Under the pieces are notes generated by a model, which made no database searches, was not told the DNA's origin, and saw only the letters and a program-made list of their open reading frames with translations. A DNA stretch of 12,668 nucleotides, from NCBI GenBank assembly GCA_018334615.1, contig JAGXLP010000022.1, positions 1 through 12,668 of the forward strand, written 5' to 3'. Every line of letters starts with the position of its first letter. Positions within the stretch are counted from its first letter, which is position 1. Below are positions 1-7,135 of the stretch, piece by piece. This DNA comes from Candidatus Bipolaricaulota bacterium (lineage in GTDB: Bacteria; Bipolaricaulota; Bipolaricaulia; M55B111). Made by a program: the position numbers and the translations under genes.

Positions 1-2591
1 AGGTTAACCCCGGTCTGGAGAGCCTCCTGCATGGAATCTTTTTTCGGTCCCCCTCCCTGGGCAAAACCGGCCGAGCCGCCTCCACCACCACCGAGAACTG
101 CGGAAGCTTCTCTCACGATTTCCCCGGCGTTTAGCCTGTCCGACAGAGAATCCGAAACTTTACATACAATAGAAGCACTGTCCTCCTCAGTTGCTCCCAG
201 GATTACTACACCGTCGATCTCCGCTTCCACGTAATCCGCCAGTCTTTTCAGGTCGGAACTGTCGACGTTGGGATTGGCAGCTATTACCTTTACTTCTCCG
301 TAAGTCTTTATCGCTCCCAGGAGTTGTTCTTTAATGGTAGCGAGGAGTCGGTCCGTTTTTCTTTCTAGCTCCTCACGCAAGCTTTCCTGTTGACTGAGGA
401 TCGATTGGAACCGATTGACCAATTCGGATTTTCCCGATCCGGCCAGATCGGCCAGCTTACTGAGTCGCTTCCTCTGTGTCCGGTAATCCGCGAGGAAATT
501 TTTCCCGGTGAAGGCTCTGATACGTCGAATGCCCGAGGCTATGGTTTCCATGGATTTTATCGCGAACCCGCCGATCTCACCGGTTTGATCAACGTGAGTT
601 CCGCCACAAAGTTCCTTGCTAAAATCCTCGACGGTGATCGTACGCAATTTCTCCTTACCCCTGTACTCTTCTTCAAAGTGAGCGGATGCTCCAAGCTCTC
701 TTGCCTCTTCGATGCTGTCCACCCAATTGACCGTGACGTTTCTGTTGGAAAGGATTACATCGTTAACTATGTTCTCGATCTCCTGCCGTTCTTCTTCCGT
801 GGGAATTTCGAAATGGTTAAAATCGAAACGAAGTTCCTCGGGTGAAACCTTCGATCCGGATTGAACTACGTGGGGACCAAGAACCTGATTAAGCGCCTGA
901 TGCAGTAGATGGGTAGCAGTATGGTTTCGCTCTGTGGCTCTTCTCTTATCCCTGTCTATCTTGGCCACTACTTTATCGCCTACATTAAGTGACCCGCTCT
1001 GGACCAGTATTTGGTGGTAATACTGTCCTTTTCTTTCCTCTACTTTCCGGACCAGGGCCTCAGCCTGGTTGTTTTCTAAAGATCCGACGTCACTCACTTG
1101 CCCTCCGGCTTCGGCGTAAAAGGGAGTTTGATCGATGACTGCAAATCCCTCTTCTTCTTCGGTTAGCTGACTTACTTCCTCGCCGTCCTTTATCAGCGCC
1201 AGCAGCTCTCCCTCCTCCCTATCCTTCTCGTAGCCAGAGAATTTCGTTTCGGGTACGTCCGGAACCCCGAAGGCCCCGTCTTCTTCTTCCGACCCGTCAC
1301 GGGAACGAGCCCGTTGTTGCTCCATCTCCCGTTCGAATCCCTGTTTATCAACGCTCAGGTCTTCTCCCTCGGCTAACTCTTCCAGGAAGGAGAGCGGAAG
1401 CCCGTGAGTATCGTAGAGTCTGAATGCCTCCTCGCCCGGAATTACGGATTGAGATTTCTCCTTGAGATTTGAGGCAAGTCGGTAAAATAGCTGTTCCCCC
1501 TCGTTTAGGGTTTTTCTGTAGGCTCCTTCTTCGTGTTCAATTACGTTTTCAATTAAGTCTCTTCTTTCTACCAGTTCGGAATACGTCCCCCCCATTGTTT
1601 CTTGAATGGGAGGTAGTGCCGAGGTCAAAAATGTCTCCTTCATTCCCAATCTATCGCCGGCCTGAACTGCTCGCCTTATTATCCTCCGCAGTACGTAGCC
1701 ACGGCCTTCGTTTGCGGGTATAACCCCTTCGGAGATGAGAAAAGCTGCACCCCTAACGTGGTCTGCAATTCTATTGATGTAACCTTCCTGTTCAGGCGAG
1801 TAAGAGTTTAGTCCAACTATACTTTTTAATTCGTCGATTATTGGCTGGAAGATATCTATCTCGAAGTCAGAGTCCACACCCTGGAGTACGGCGGCTACTC
1901 GCTCGAGTCCCATGCCCGTGTCTATATTCTGTCTTTTTAGCTCCTTTACTTCCCCGTTGGTGTCCATTTGATAGCCGGTAAACACGAGGTTCCACAATTC
2001 GTTAAACCTGTTACAGTCGCAGGCTACTCCGTCACAGTCGGGACCACAACTGTATTCTTCTCCGGCGTCGAAAAATATCTCGGAATCGGGTCCGCAGGGA
2101 CCGGCATCGCCCACCGGCCCCCACCAGTTTTCGTCTTTACCTAATTTCGTTATTTTCTCTTCCGGCAATCCTATTTCGTGTTTCCAGATGTCGTAAGCCT
2201 CGGTGTCCTCCTGGTAGACGGAGACCCATAGGCGTTCTTCGTCAAATTTAAGTACGTCAGTAACGAACTCCCAGGCAAGTTCTATAGCTCCCTTTTTGAA
2301 ATAATCTCCAAAGGAAAAGTTCCCGAGCATTTCGAAGAACGTGTGGTGATACCAGGTTTCCCCCACCCGTTCGATGTCGTTTGCCCGAAAACACTTCTGA
2401 CACGTAGTTACTCGATCGAGCTCCGGTTCTCTTTTTCCCCAGAAAATGTCCTTAAATTGAACCATCCCCGCCGATGTAAACAGCATGGATGGATCGTCGG
2501 GAATCAGTCCCGAGCCCTCTTTTCTCTCGTGGTCCTTATCCTCAAAATACTCGAGATATGATTCTCTTAGTTCGTCAGTTGTCCACTCCAT
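1..2591 (-). CDS. alaS: Alanyl-tRNA synthetase, 3' end cut by window edge
   Basis: This enzyme charges tRNA-Ala with alanine in the cytoplasm and clears mischarged Ser- and Gly-tRNA-Ala. I translated the minus strand from ATG at 2589-2591 and it stays open for 863 codons to the window edge. The class II catalytic domain is at the N-terminus, with GPVGDAGPCGPDSEIFFD and motif 3 TGMGLERVAAVLQG. The editing domain has HTATH (His557, His561) and CGGTH (Cys662, His666), close to the E. coli numbering. The C-terminal DHHA1 (C-Ala) domain has a six-glycine run at 834-839, then SAGFAQGGGPKKD. Full AlaRS is about 865-880 residues, so only a few residues and the stop are missing. The start lies 3 bp after the DUF1015 stop with only a weak AAAGG in front, so translation is probably coupled. 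It is the last visible gene of the serine operon. Confidence 0.97.
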   Translation of the reverse strand, partial: MEWTTDELRESYLEYFEDKDHERKEGSGLIPDDPSMLFTSAGMVQFKDIFWGKREPELDRVTTCQKCFRANDIERVGETWYHHTFFEMLGNFSFGDYFKKGAIELAWEFVTDVLKFDEERLWVSVYQEDTEAYDIWKHEIGLPEEKITKLGKDENWWGPVGDAGPCGPDSEIFFDAGEEYSCGPDCDGVACDCNRFNELWNLVFTGYQMDTNGEVKELKRQNIDTGMGLERVAAVLQGVDSDFEIDIFQPIIDELKSIVGLNSYSPEQEGYINRIADHVRGAAFLISEGVIPANEGRGYVLRRIIRRAVQAGDRLGMKETFLTSALPPIQETMGGTYSELVERRDLIENVIEHEEGAYRKTLNEGEQLFYRLASNLKEKSQSVIPGEEAFRLYDTHGLPLSFLEELAEGEDLSVDKQGFEREMEQQRARSRDGSEEEDGAFGVPDVPETKFSGYEKDREEGELLALIKDGEEVSQLTEEEEGFAVIDQTPFYAEAGGQVSDVGSLENNQAEALVRKVEERKGQYYHQILVQSGSLNVGDKVVAKIDRDKRRATERNHTATHLLHQALNQVLGPHVVQSGSKVSPEELRFDFNHFEIPTEEERQEIENIVNDVILSNRNVTVNWVDSIEEARELGASAHFEEEYRGKEKLRTITVEDFSKELCGGTHVDQTGEIGGFAIKSMETIASGIRRIRAFTGKNFLADYRTQRKRLSKLADLAGSGKSELVNRFQSILSQQESLREELERKTDRLLATIKEQLLGAIKTYGEVKVIAANPNVDSSDLKRLADYVEAEIDGVVILGATEEDSASIVCKVSDSLSDRLNAGEIVREASAVLGGGGGGSAGFAQGGGPKKDSMQEALQTGVN

Positions 2592-2594
2592 TGC

Positions 2595-3896
2595 CTAGCC
2601 TTTGTCTATTTTTAGTTTATGAATGACCGGTCCCGTTAATAACTTGGGGTAGAAATCGGTCGATTTTTGTGGCATCTTTTCGCCTCTGTCAGCAATTTCT
2701 TTTACCTGTTCTACCCTGGTTGGATTCATGATGAAAGCGGCTTGATAGCCCCCTTCTTTTAACATATCCAGTGCCTTGTCTCTACCTCTGATGTAATCCA
2801 GGTTGCGTTTTTCCTCCAGCGCTTCCTCGTCTATTCCCAGGTATCTTTCCAGGACCAGCTTGTGGAGAATAGAAACGTCCAGGCGTCTCCAGGCTTCGGA
2901 CTTCTCGGGAAGGATCTCTTTCATGACTGATTCGTCCTGGAGAGTCAGGCTCCAGTAAGCTTTGTCGCCTTTCGTCCTGTACCCGAAGGTGTGTTTCTTT
3001 CCACGATCGGCATCGAGCTTGTCAAGCAATTCTTCTCGATCGTTATAACGTGATATGTCGAAGTGCTCTCGCGCTTCGTCCAGTATCCCGTGGGGCTTGA
3101 AGTTGTCGATATCGTGAAGCAATCTATGGGTCGCCAGGGTGGTTAATCCGGGATCGTCTATGTTCACAAAGGTCATCATCCTGTTGTCAAATCCGCCGGT
3201 TTCAGGTGATTTCCATCCCTTCTCCCTGCATTCGTTTCTGTAGTTCAGTGCGGTTTCGTATCTGTGATGACCATCCGCTATGTAAAGGCTTTTCTCGCTC
3301 ATTTCTTCTTTGATGGTGGAGATAACTTCATCTTCGTTGAGTTTCCAGAGACTGTGAGTATTCCTGTACTTGTCCCTGACTTCCAGCAGTGGATTATCTC
3401 CGATTGACTCGTCCATGGTTTCGGTTACCTTGTTCTCCGGGTCGGAATATAGCATGAATATTTGACCGAAATTTGCTTCGGTGGCACGAAGCAGTCTCAG
3501 CCGATCCGCCTTCGGGCCGGACATCGTTTCCTCGTGAGCCTTTACACCTTCACCTTCCTCTATCTCCCCAAGCCCGATAAACCCTTTTCTGGTTCTCTTT
3601 TCTCCCTCCGCCTCGTACTCCTGATAGTAGGCGTAAAAACCGGGCTCCTCGTCTTCCTCTAAAACTCCTTCGTCGATCCATTCCCTGAGGTATTTGGCCG
3701 CAACCTCGTACTGGTCGTCCCCCTGTTCGTTGGACTTACTCAGTATTAGCCTGACTATGTTGTAAAGGCTGTTATTTGCCAGGTCTTCCCGTTCCTCTTC
3801 GTCGATTTTGTCGTAAGGCGGACTGACAACTCGATTTACGTCTCCTACTTTCTCCGGGTTGTATCGGTAACCCTGAAATGGATGTACTTCCGCCAT
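2595..3896 (-). CDS. DUF1015 family protein in the serine operon
   Basis: This 433-residue protein has the hallmarks of the DUF1015 family: VVSPPYD near the N-terminus (residues 23-29), HEETMSGPKADRLRLLRA (121-138) and ADGHHRYETALNYR (207-220). No signal peptide or membrane segment is visible, so it should be cytosolic. The DGHHR motif resembles the one in ParB/sulfiredoxin-fold proteins, a fold that also includes free-serine kinases (SerK, SbnI). That resemblance is by eye. The gene starts 2 bp after the serA stop, with a good AAGGAGG (3904-3910) inside the serA 3' end, and ends 3 bp before alaS. The position between serA and alaS, with no serB in view, makes a role in serine or phosphoserine metabolism plausible. 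Function is inferred only. The family assignment is secure, the activity is not. Confidence 0.9.
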   Translation of the reverse strand: MAEVHPFQGYRYNPEKVGDVNRVVSPPYDKIDEEEREDLANNSLYNIVRLILSKSNEQGDDQYEVAAKYLREWIDEGVLEEDEEPGFYAYYQEYEAEGEKRTRKGFIGLGEIEEGEGVKAHEETMSGPKADRLRLLRATEANFGQIFMLYSDPENKVTETMDESIGDNPLLEVRDKYRNTHSLWKLNEDEVISTIKEEMSEKSLYIADGHHRYETALNYRNECREKGWKSPETGGFDNRMMTFVNIDDPGLTTLATHRLLHDIDNFKPHGILDEAREHFDISRYNDREELLDKLDADRGKKHTFGYRTKGDKAYWSLTLQDESVMKEILPEKSEAWRRLDVSILHKLVLERYLGIDEEALEEKRNLDYIRGRDKALDMLKEGGYQAAFIMNPTRVEQVKEIADRGEKMPQKSTDFYPKLLTGPVIHKLKIDKG

Positions 3897-3898
3897 TT

Positions 3899-4813
3899 TT
3901 AATCCTCCTTTCCAAAGAAATCAATAAACTCGTCCGCGGCTTGAGTGCCGACCCTCCTCTGTGCTTCAACCGTTGAAGCCCCGACGTGAGGGGTCAACGA
4001 TAGATTATCAAATTTTAGAAGCTCGGCGTCCTGTGGAGGTTCCTCGGTAAAGACGTCGACCCCCGCCCCTCTAATCCACTCGTTGTCCAGGGCCCTTTTG
4101 AGGGCGTCTTCGTCCACCACCCCTCCTCGAGCACAGTTGATCAAGAAGGCAGATTCCTTCATTTTCTTCAATTCGGCTTCGCCAATTGTCGCTCCCTCGG
4201 ATTCCACAAACGGTATGTGCAGTGTAACGTAATCCGAGTCGCTTAAAAGTCTATCTTTCTCCACCATTTTTACTCCTTCCGTCGGTGACTGGTCGATAAA
4301 TTTGTCAAAGGCGACGGCCTTCATGCCCAGGGCCATTCCTTTTTTGGCGACGAGGCTTCCAATTCTTCCTATTCCGATTACTCCAAGCGTCTTACCCGAG
4401 AGCTCCGTCCCCTTCAACTCGCTCTTAATCCATTTTTGCTCTTTCAGGGATTTCGTGCCACGAGGTATCCCCCTGGCTAGGGCCAACATATGCCCCAGGG
4501 CCAGTTCCGCCACGGAATTTGAGCTCGCCTCGGGAGTATTTCGTACTTCAATCCCGAGTTCGTCGGCATGATCAAGATCTATGTTGTCCAGGCCAACTCC
4601 GGCTCTAACGATTAGTTCTAAGTTATCGGCTTCATCGAGGATCGGAGCCCTCAATTTTGTCGCTGATCGCACAACTATACCTTCAAATTTTCCAATTTCC
4701 CGTTTGAGTTCCTCGGCGGTTAAGTCGTACTGGTGCTCCAGCTCAAATCCGGCCCGGTCGAGTTTTTCGACTCCCTCTTCGGCGATCGGGTCCGAAATTA
4801 GTATTTTAGTCAT
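3899..4813 (-). CDS. serA: D-3-phosphoglycerate dehydrogenase, short ACT-less form
   Basis: It oxidises 3-phosphoglycerate to 3-phosphohydroxypyruvate with NAD+, the first step of the phosphorylated serine pathway. It is a 304-residue D-2-hydroxyacid dehydrogenase. VVRSATKL (47-54) and VRAGVGLDNID (69-79) form the substrate side, and GIGRIG (147-152) is the nucleotide-binding loop. Asp170 ends the following strand, as expected for NAD rather than NADP. The catalytic residues are Arg229 (CARGG), Glu258 (FTEEPP) and His276 (TPHVG). The chain stops right after the catalytic fold, so the C-terminal ACT domain that gives serine feedback inhibition in longer SerA proteins is absent. An AAGGAGG lies 6 nt before the ATG and 15 bp separate it from the aminotransferase stop. 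A related 2-hydroxyacid dehydrogenase activity such as hydroxypyruvate reductase is possible, but the operon argues for SerA. Confidence 0.9.
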   Translation of the reverse strand: MTKILISDPIAEEGVEKLDRAGFELEHQYDLTAEELKREIGKFEGIVVRSATKLRAPILDEADNLELIVRAGVGLDNIDLDHADELGIEVRNTPEASSNSVAELALGHMLALARGIPRGTKSLKEQKWIKSELKGTELSGKTLGVIGIGRIGSLVAKKGMALGMKAVAFDKFIDQSPTEGVKMVEKDRLLSDSDYVTLHIPFVESEGATIGEAELKKMKESAFLINCARGGVVDEDALKRALDNEWIRGAGVDVFTEEPPQDAELLKFDNLSLTPHVGASTVEAQRRVGTQAADEFIDFFGKED

Positions 4814-4828
4814 TGTTGTCCTCCTTAA

Positions 4829-5899
4829 TTAAAGTCCAAGTATATCGTCAATTGTCGCCAGCAACCCTCGAATTTCCGGCTCCGTGATATCGGCCATATT
4901 TGATATTCTGAAAGTATCTTCGCTTATGTCTCCATATCCGTTTGAGATTCGGGTATTGTGTTCCTCAATCAGGGTCTTGTTTAAGTCTGCCACAGATATT
5001 CCCCTGGTATTCTTCACGCAGGTCAGGGTATTGGACCAGTATCCTTCTTCGGGGAAGATGTCAAAGTATTTCTTCGCCCAGTCCTGGACGATACCGGAAA
5101 GTCTGTCGTGGCGAGCGAACCTTTCTTCTATTCCCTCCTCCTCGACTATATGTTCCAGTTGACTTCTAAGAGCAATTATCTGCGGGATGGCAGGAGTGGT
5201 CCTCGTCTGGCTCCTTTTGTGATACTTGTTGAGCAGTGGCAGGTTAAAGTAATAACTTCTCGGCTCCACCTCCTCGGCTCTCTCCAGCAATCTATCGCTT
5301 ACGGAAGCAACAGCCAGACCGGCCGGTAAACCAAATGCCTTCTGGACGCCGGCGAGACACATGTCTATTCCCCAATTGTCGACTTCTATCTTTGCCCCAG
5401 CCATTCCAGAAACGGCATCGACCAGAAACATTACGTCGTCGTAGCGATTTACGACTTCCCCAACCTCTTTTATGGGATTCATCATCCCTGTCGAAGTCTC
5501 GTTAAACACCATGGTGACAGCGTCGTAATTGCCTGTCGCGAGTTTCTCATCTACCATATCCGGAGTAATTGGTTTTCCCCAGTCCTGTTTCAACAGATCG
5601 GCGGGGACACCGTTTTTTACGGTAATTTTATGCCAGCGTTCGGCGAAAGCCCCATTGGCAAGATTTAGACACTTATTTTTAACGCCGTTGGTTACGGCAG
5701 ATTCCATTGCACCGGTTGAAGAGGAAGTAAACAGGAAAACCGGTTTCTCGGTATAAAGAAGTTTCTGCAACTTAGTTTGAATGTCATCGTACAGATCACT
5801 GAACTCCTCGGCTCTGTGATGGATTTGAGGAGTTGATAATTCCTGTAACAATTCGGACCTGACTTCAGTTGGTCCTGGTGTAAATAGTTTATCGTGCAT
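4829..5899 (-). CDS. Class V aminotransferase (serine-pyruvate / alanine-glyoxylate type)
   Basis: This is a PLP enzyme of fold type I that moves an amino group between serine, alanine or glutamate and a keto acid. FTPGPTEV opens the protein (residues 6-13). LVDAVSG carries the PLP-pyridine Asp161, and AGVQKAFGLPAG carries the Schiff-base Lys187. FRISNMADITEPE (330-342) is the C-terminal family motif that contacts the substrate carboxylate. The length of 356 residues is normal. A class V enzyme beside serA, as in many anaerobes, usually stands in for SerC and aminates phosphohydroxypyruvate. Alternatively it could use alanine as donor and glyoxylate or hydroxypyruvate as acceptor. The sequence alone does not settle which. 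It is the first gene of the operon, with a strong AGGAGGTG (5908-5915) before the ATG at 5897-5899. Confidence 0.92.
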   Translation of the reverse strand: MHDKLFTPGPTEVRSELLQELSTPQIHHRAEEFSDLYDDIQTKLQKLLYTEKPVFLFTSSSTGAMESAVTNGVKNKCLNLANGAFAERWHKITVKNGVPADLLKQDWGKPITPDMVDEKLATGNYDAVTMVFNETSTGMMNPIKEVGEVVNRYDDVMFLVDAVSGMAGAKIEVDNWGIDMCLAGVQKAFGLPAGLAVASVSDRLLERAEEVEPRSYYFNLPLLNKYHKRSQTRTTPAIPQIIALRSQLEHIVEEEGIEERFARHDRLSGIVQDWAKKYFDIFPEEGYWSNTLTCVKNTRGISVADLNKTLIEEHNTRISNGYGDISEDTFRISNMADITEPEIRGLLATIDDILGL

Positions 5900-5921
5900 T
5901 AGGAAAGCACCTCCTGCTTAA

Positions 5922-5949
5922 AATGTACGCTTTTCTCTCGCCTCACCAA
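5922..5949 (-). promoter_or_regulatory. Candidate sigma-A promoter of the serine operon
   Basis: Read on the minus strand, TTGGTG (5944-5949), a 16-nt spacer and TACATT (5922-5927) form a reasonable -35/-10 pair just upstream of the aminotransferase. The resulting leader would be only about 15-20 nt, starting close to the ribosome binding site. The AATGAAGCTAA dyad lies 5 nt upstream of the -35. Judged by eye only. Confidence 0.4.
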
Positions 5950-5954
5950 CTTCT

Positions 5955-5980
5955 AATGAAGCCTGTAAATTAGCTTCATT
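5955..5980 (-). repeat. Dyad-symmetric site upstream of the serine operon
   Basis: AATGAAGC (5955-5962) and GCTTCATT (5973-5980) are perfect 8-bp inverted arms around a 10-bp centre. On the minus strand the site begins AATGAAGCTAA. A second site with the same 11-base start and a similar inverted half lies at 7111-7133 before the M20 gene. Both sit directly upstream of a candidate -35 element, so a regulator-binding site is plausible. No T-tract follows on either strand, so it is unlikely to be a terminator. Confidence 0.5.
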
Positions 5981-6010
5981 GTTCTTTGATAAATTAGATG
6001 ACTTCAGCCA

Positions 6011-6030
6011 GTGGGTAAAATCTAACCCAC
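6011..6030. repeat. Short inverted repeat GTGGGT / ACCCAC
   Basis: GTGGGT (6011-6016) and ACCCAC (6025-6030) are perfect 6-bp inverted arms with an 8-nt loop. No T-tract follows on either strand. It adds to the dense secondary-structure potential between the serine operon and rex. Its function is unknown. Confidence 0.35.
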
Positions 6031-6060
6031 CTAATTAAAGTTCCTCTGACGATAGTTAGA

Positions 6061-6169
6061 CCAGCACTTAGTTTAATATCGATGATCAAACCCTGATAGT
6101 TTTCTTCATAGAAAACCTTTTTCTGTAAAAGGGTTACACCTTTGGGGTAAATATTAAACTAAGTGCTGG
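6061..6169. repeat. 109-bp element bounded by 19-bp perfect inverted repeats
   Basis: CCAGCACTTAGTTTAATAT (6061-6079) is repeated exactly as its reverse complement at 6151-6169. The interior holds further hairpins. GTTTTCT/AGAAAAC (6099-6105/6110-6116) has a 4-nt loop. AACCTTTT/AAAAGGGTT (6114-6121/6127-6135) has one bulge. TTACACC pairs with GGGGTAA with one mismatch, and it overlaps the previous stem. TGACG (6047-6051) and CGTCA (6185-6189) could extend the outer stem after an internal loop. There is no ORF of note and no clean target-site duplication; TAGTTA flanks both sides but at unequal distances. It could be a small structured RNA gene or a MITE-like palindromic element. The structure is plain in the sequence, the identity is not. 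Confidence 0.65.
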
Positions 6170-6189
6170 ACCAACTCCTAGTTACGTCA

Positions 6190-6363
6190 TTGAATACGAG
6201 AATAACCTAAATTATTCAATTCCGTGGAAAAATCGCTCAGTTCAGGTCCTGGTTTTTCAATTAAGGATATTAGAATGGGGGGTTCTTTGCAAAGTGGTAG
6301 TTCGTCCCATTAAAGTACAGGGTTAGATGTCATTATAAACCTGCCCCCTATCGTCGCTAATAT
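6190..6363. other. Gene-free stretch with scattered short inverted repeats
   Basis: No credible coding frame is visible here. AATGGG/CCCATT (6274-6279/6306-6311) encloses the 10-bp palindrome CTTTGCAAAG (6285-6294). CAGGGTTA (6318-6325) pairs with TAAACCTG (6336-6343) at 7 of 8 positions. GAAAAA and TTTTTC also flank CAGGTCCTG. Together with the 6061-6169 element this gives a densely foldable region of about 300 nt. I do not recognise a known RNA family in it. Confidence 0.35.
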
Positions 6364-6391
6364 TTGCCCTGTTTGGTGTTATCCTTATAAT
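6364..6391 (+). promoter_or_regulatory. Candidate sigma-A promoter of rex
   Basis: TTGCCC (6364-6369), a 16-nt spacer and a perfect TATAAT (6386-6391) precede rex by about 50 bp. The consensus -10 makes this one of the better promoter candidates in the window. No Rex-type operator (TTGT...ACAA dyad) overlaps it, so autoregulation is not evident. Confidence 0.6.
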
Positions 6392-6442
6392 TATCTTATA
6401 TTGTAAGTTTGCGGTAAGTTTTTGAATAAGCGAGGTTTTTAT

Positions 6443-7060
6443 ATGAAAGAAAGAAAGATTCCAAAAGAGACAATAGATCGTTTACCCCTGTATCTCAGAT
6501 GTCTGGAAAAGTTAATTGAGGACGGGGAGAAGAATATATCTTCCAAGAAGTTTTCGGATAAATTAAACTTGAACTCGGCCCAGGTAAGGAAAGACCTTTC
6601 GTATTTCGGAGATTTTGGAACCCGCGGGGTTGGTTACAGTACTCAAAATCTTGCTACAAAAATTCGGGAGATATTAAACCTGGATCAAAAATGGAAGATG
6701 GCGCTAGCGGGGGTTGGAAATATTGGTTCCGCTCTGTTGACCTATACCGGGTTTGACGAGCGGGTCTTTGAGATTTCCATGGCGTTTGATCAGAATCCCC
6801 AGTTGATAGGTGAGGAAATAAACGGTGTAAAAGTAGAAGACGTCTCCAGAATGGAAGAGAGGATCGGGGAAGAGGACGTTAAATTGGGAATAATTGCGGT
6901 ACCTGCTTCCTCTGCTCAAGAGGTCGCAGATAAGATGGGCAAGGGAGGCGTAAAAGGTGTATTAAACTTTGCCCCGACTTTACTGGATATGCCCGAGGAA
7001 GTTGAGCTTGCCCAGGTGGATATAACCAGGGAGCTGGAACAACTGGTTTACTATCTCTAG
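6443..7060 (+). CDS. rex: Redox-sensing transcriptional repressor Rex
   Basis: Rex is a homodimeric repressor that senses the NADH/NAD+ ratio and releases DNA when NADH binds. It usually controls fermentation and respiration genes. The N-terminal winged helix contains KIPKETIDRLPLYLRCL (5-21) and the recognition segment AQVRKDLSYFGDFGTRGVGY (46-65). The Rossmann domain has GVGNIG (90-95) and NFAP (175-178), with a C-terminal swapped helix. I chose ATG 6443 (205 residues) because GAGG (6432-6435) lies 7 nt upstream and Rex proteins normally begin just before the KIP motif. The frame also allows TTG at 6422, seven codons earlier, without a suitable ribosome binding site. It is divergent from the serine operon and upstream of the M20 gene. 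No target operators are obvious in the window. Confidence 0.95.
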   Translation: MKERKIPKETIDRLPLYLRCLEKLIEDGEKNISSKKFSDKLNLNSAQVRKDLSYFGDFGTRGVGYSTQNLATKIREILNLDQKWKMALAGVGNIGSALLTYTGFDERVFEISMAFDQNPQLIGEEINGVKVEDVSRMEERIGEEDVKLGIIAVPASSAQEVADKMGKGGVKGVLNFAPTLLDMPEEVELAQVDITRELEQLVYYL

Positions 7061-7066
7061 AAATAT

Positions 7067-7133
7067 CTGTCAGTGGTGCCTCGCTTCAAAAAAACTGACA
7101 GGGCCCGGTAAATGAAGCTAAAACAGCTTTCAT
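7067..7133 (+). promoter_or_regulatory. Possible H-type pseudoknot with competing hairpin in the rex-M20 gap
   Basis: Stem 1 is CTGTCAGT (7067-7074) with ACTGACAG (7094-7101), 8 bp perfect. GCTTCA (7083-7088) in its loop pairs perfectly with TGAAGC (7113-7118) downstream, which is H-type pseudoknot geometry with an A-rich loop (AAAAA, 7089-7093). The 3' strand of the second stem can instead form ATGAAGCT (7112-7119) with AGCTTTCAT (7125-7133), with one bulge. Mutually exclusive folds resemble a riboswitch or attenuator, but there is no ligand family I recognise and no terminator T-tract. This would matter only if transcription reads through from rex. Confidence 0.35.
7111..7133 (+). repeat. 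Second AATGAAGCTAA dyad, upstream of the M20 gene
   Basis: The site begins AATGAAGCTAA and continues AACAGCTTTCAT. It shares its first 11 bases and its general dyad shape with the site at 5955-5980 upstream of the serine operon. It ends 2 nt before the candidate -35 TTGACT at 7136-7141. It overlaps the 3' part of the possible pseudoknot, so either the DNA-site or the RNA-fold reading may be the correct one. Confidence 0.45.
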
Positions 7134-7135
7134 GA

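Noticed and set aside
390..845. 151-codon plus-strand ORF
   Set aside because: It lies opposite the editing-domain region of alaS, whose conserved HTATH and CGGTH motifs are on the minus strand; the plus-strand translation resembles nothing known.
6053..6184. TAGTTA direct repeats as a target-site duplication of the 109-bp element
   Set aside because: The copies (6053-6058 and 6179-6184) lie 2 nt and 9 nt from the arms, so they do not form a clean duplication.
6190..6442. Rex operator controlling rex itself
   Set aside because: I found no TTGT(G/T)A-N-(T)ACAA-type dyad here or in the other intergenic regions; only isolated half-sites such as TTGTTAA near 8363.
7067..7101. Intrinsic terminator of rex
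   Set aside because: The 8-bp stem has a long 19-nt loop and is not followed by a T-run on the plus strand, so it does not look like a terminator.
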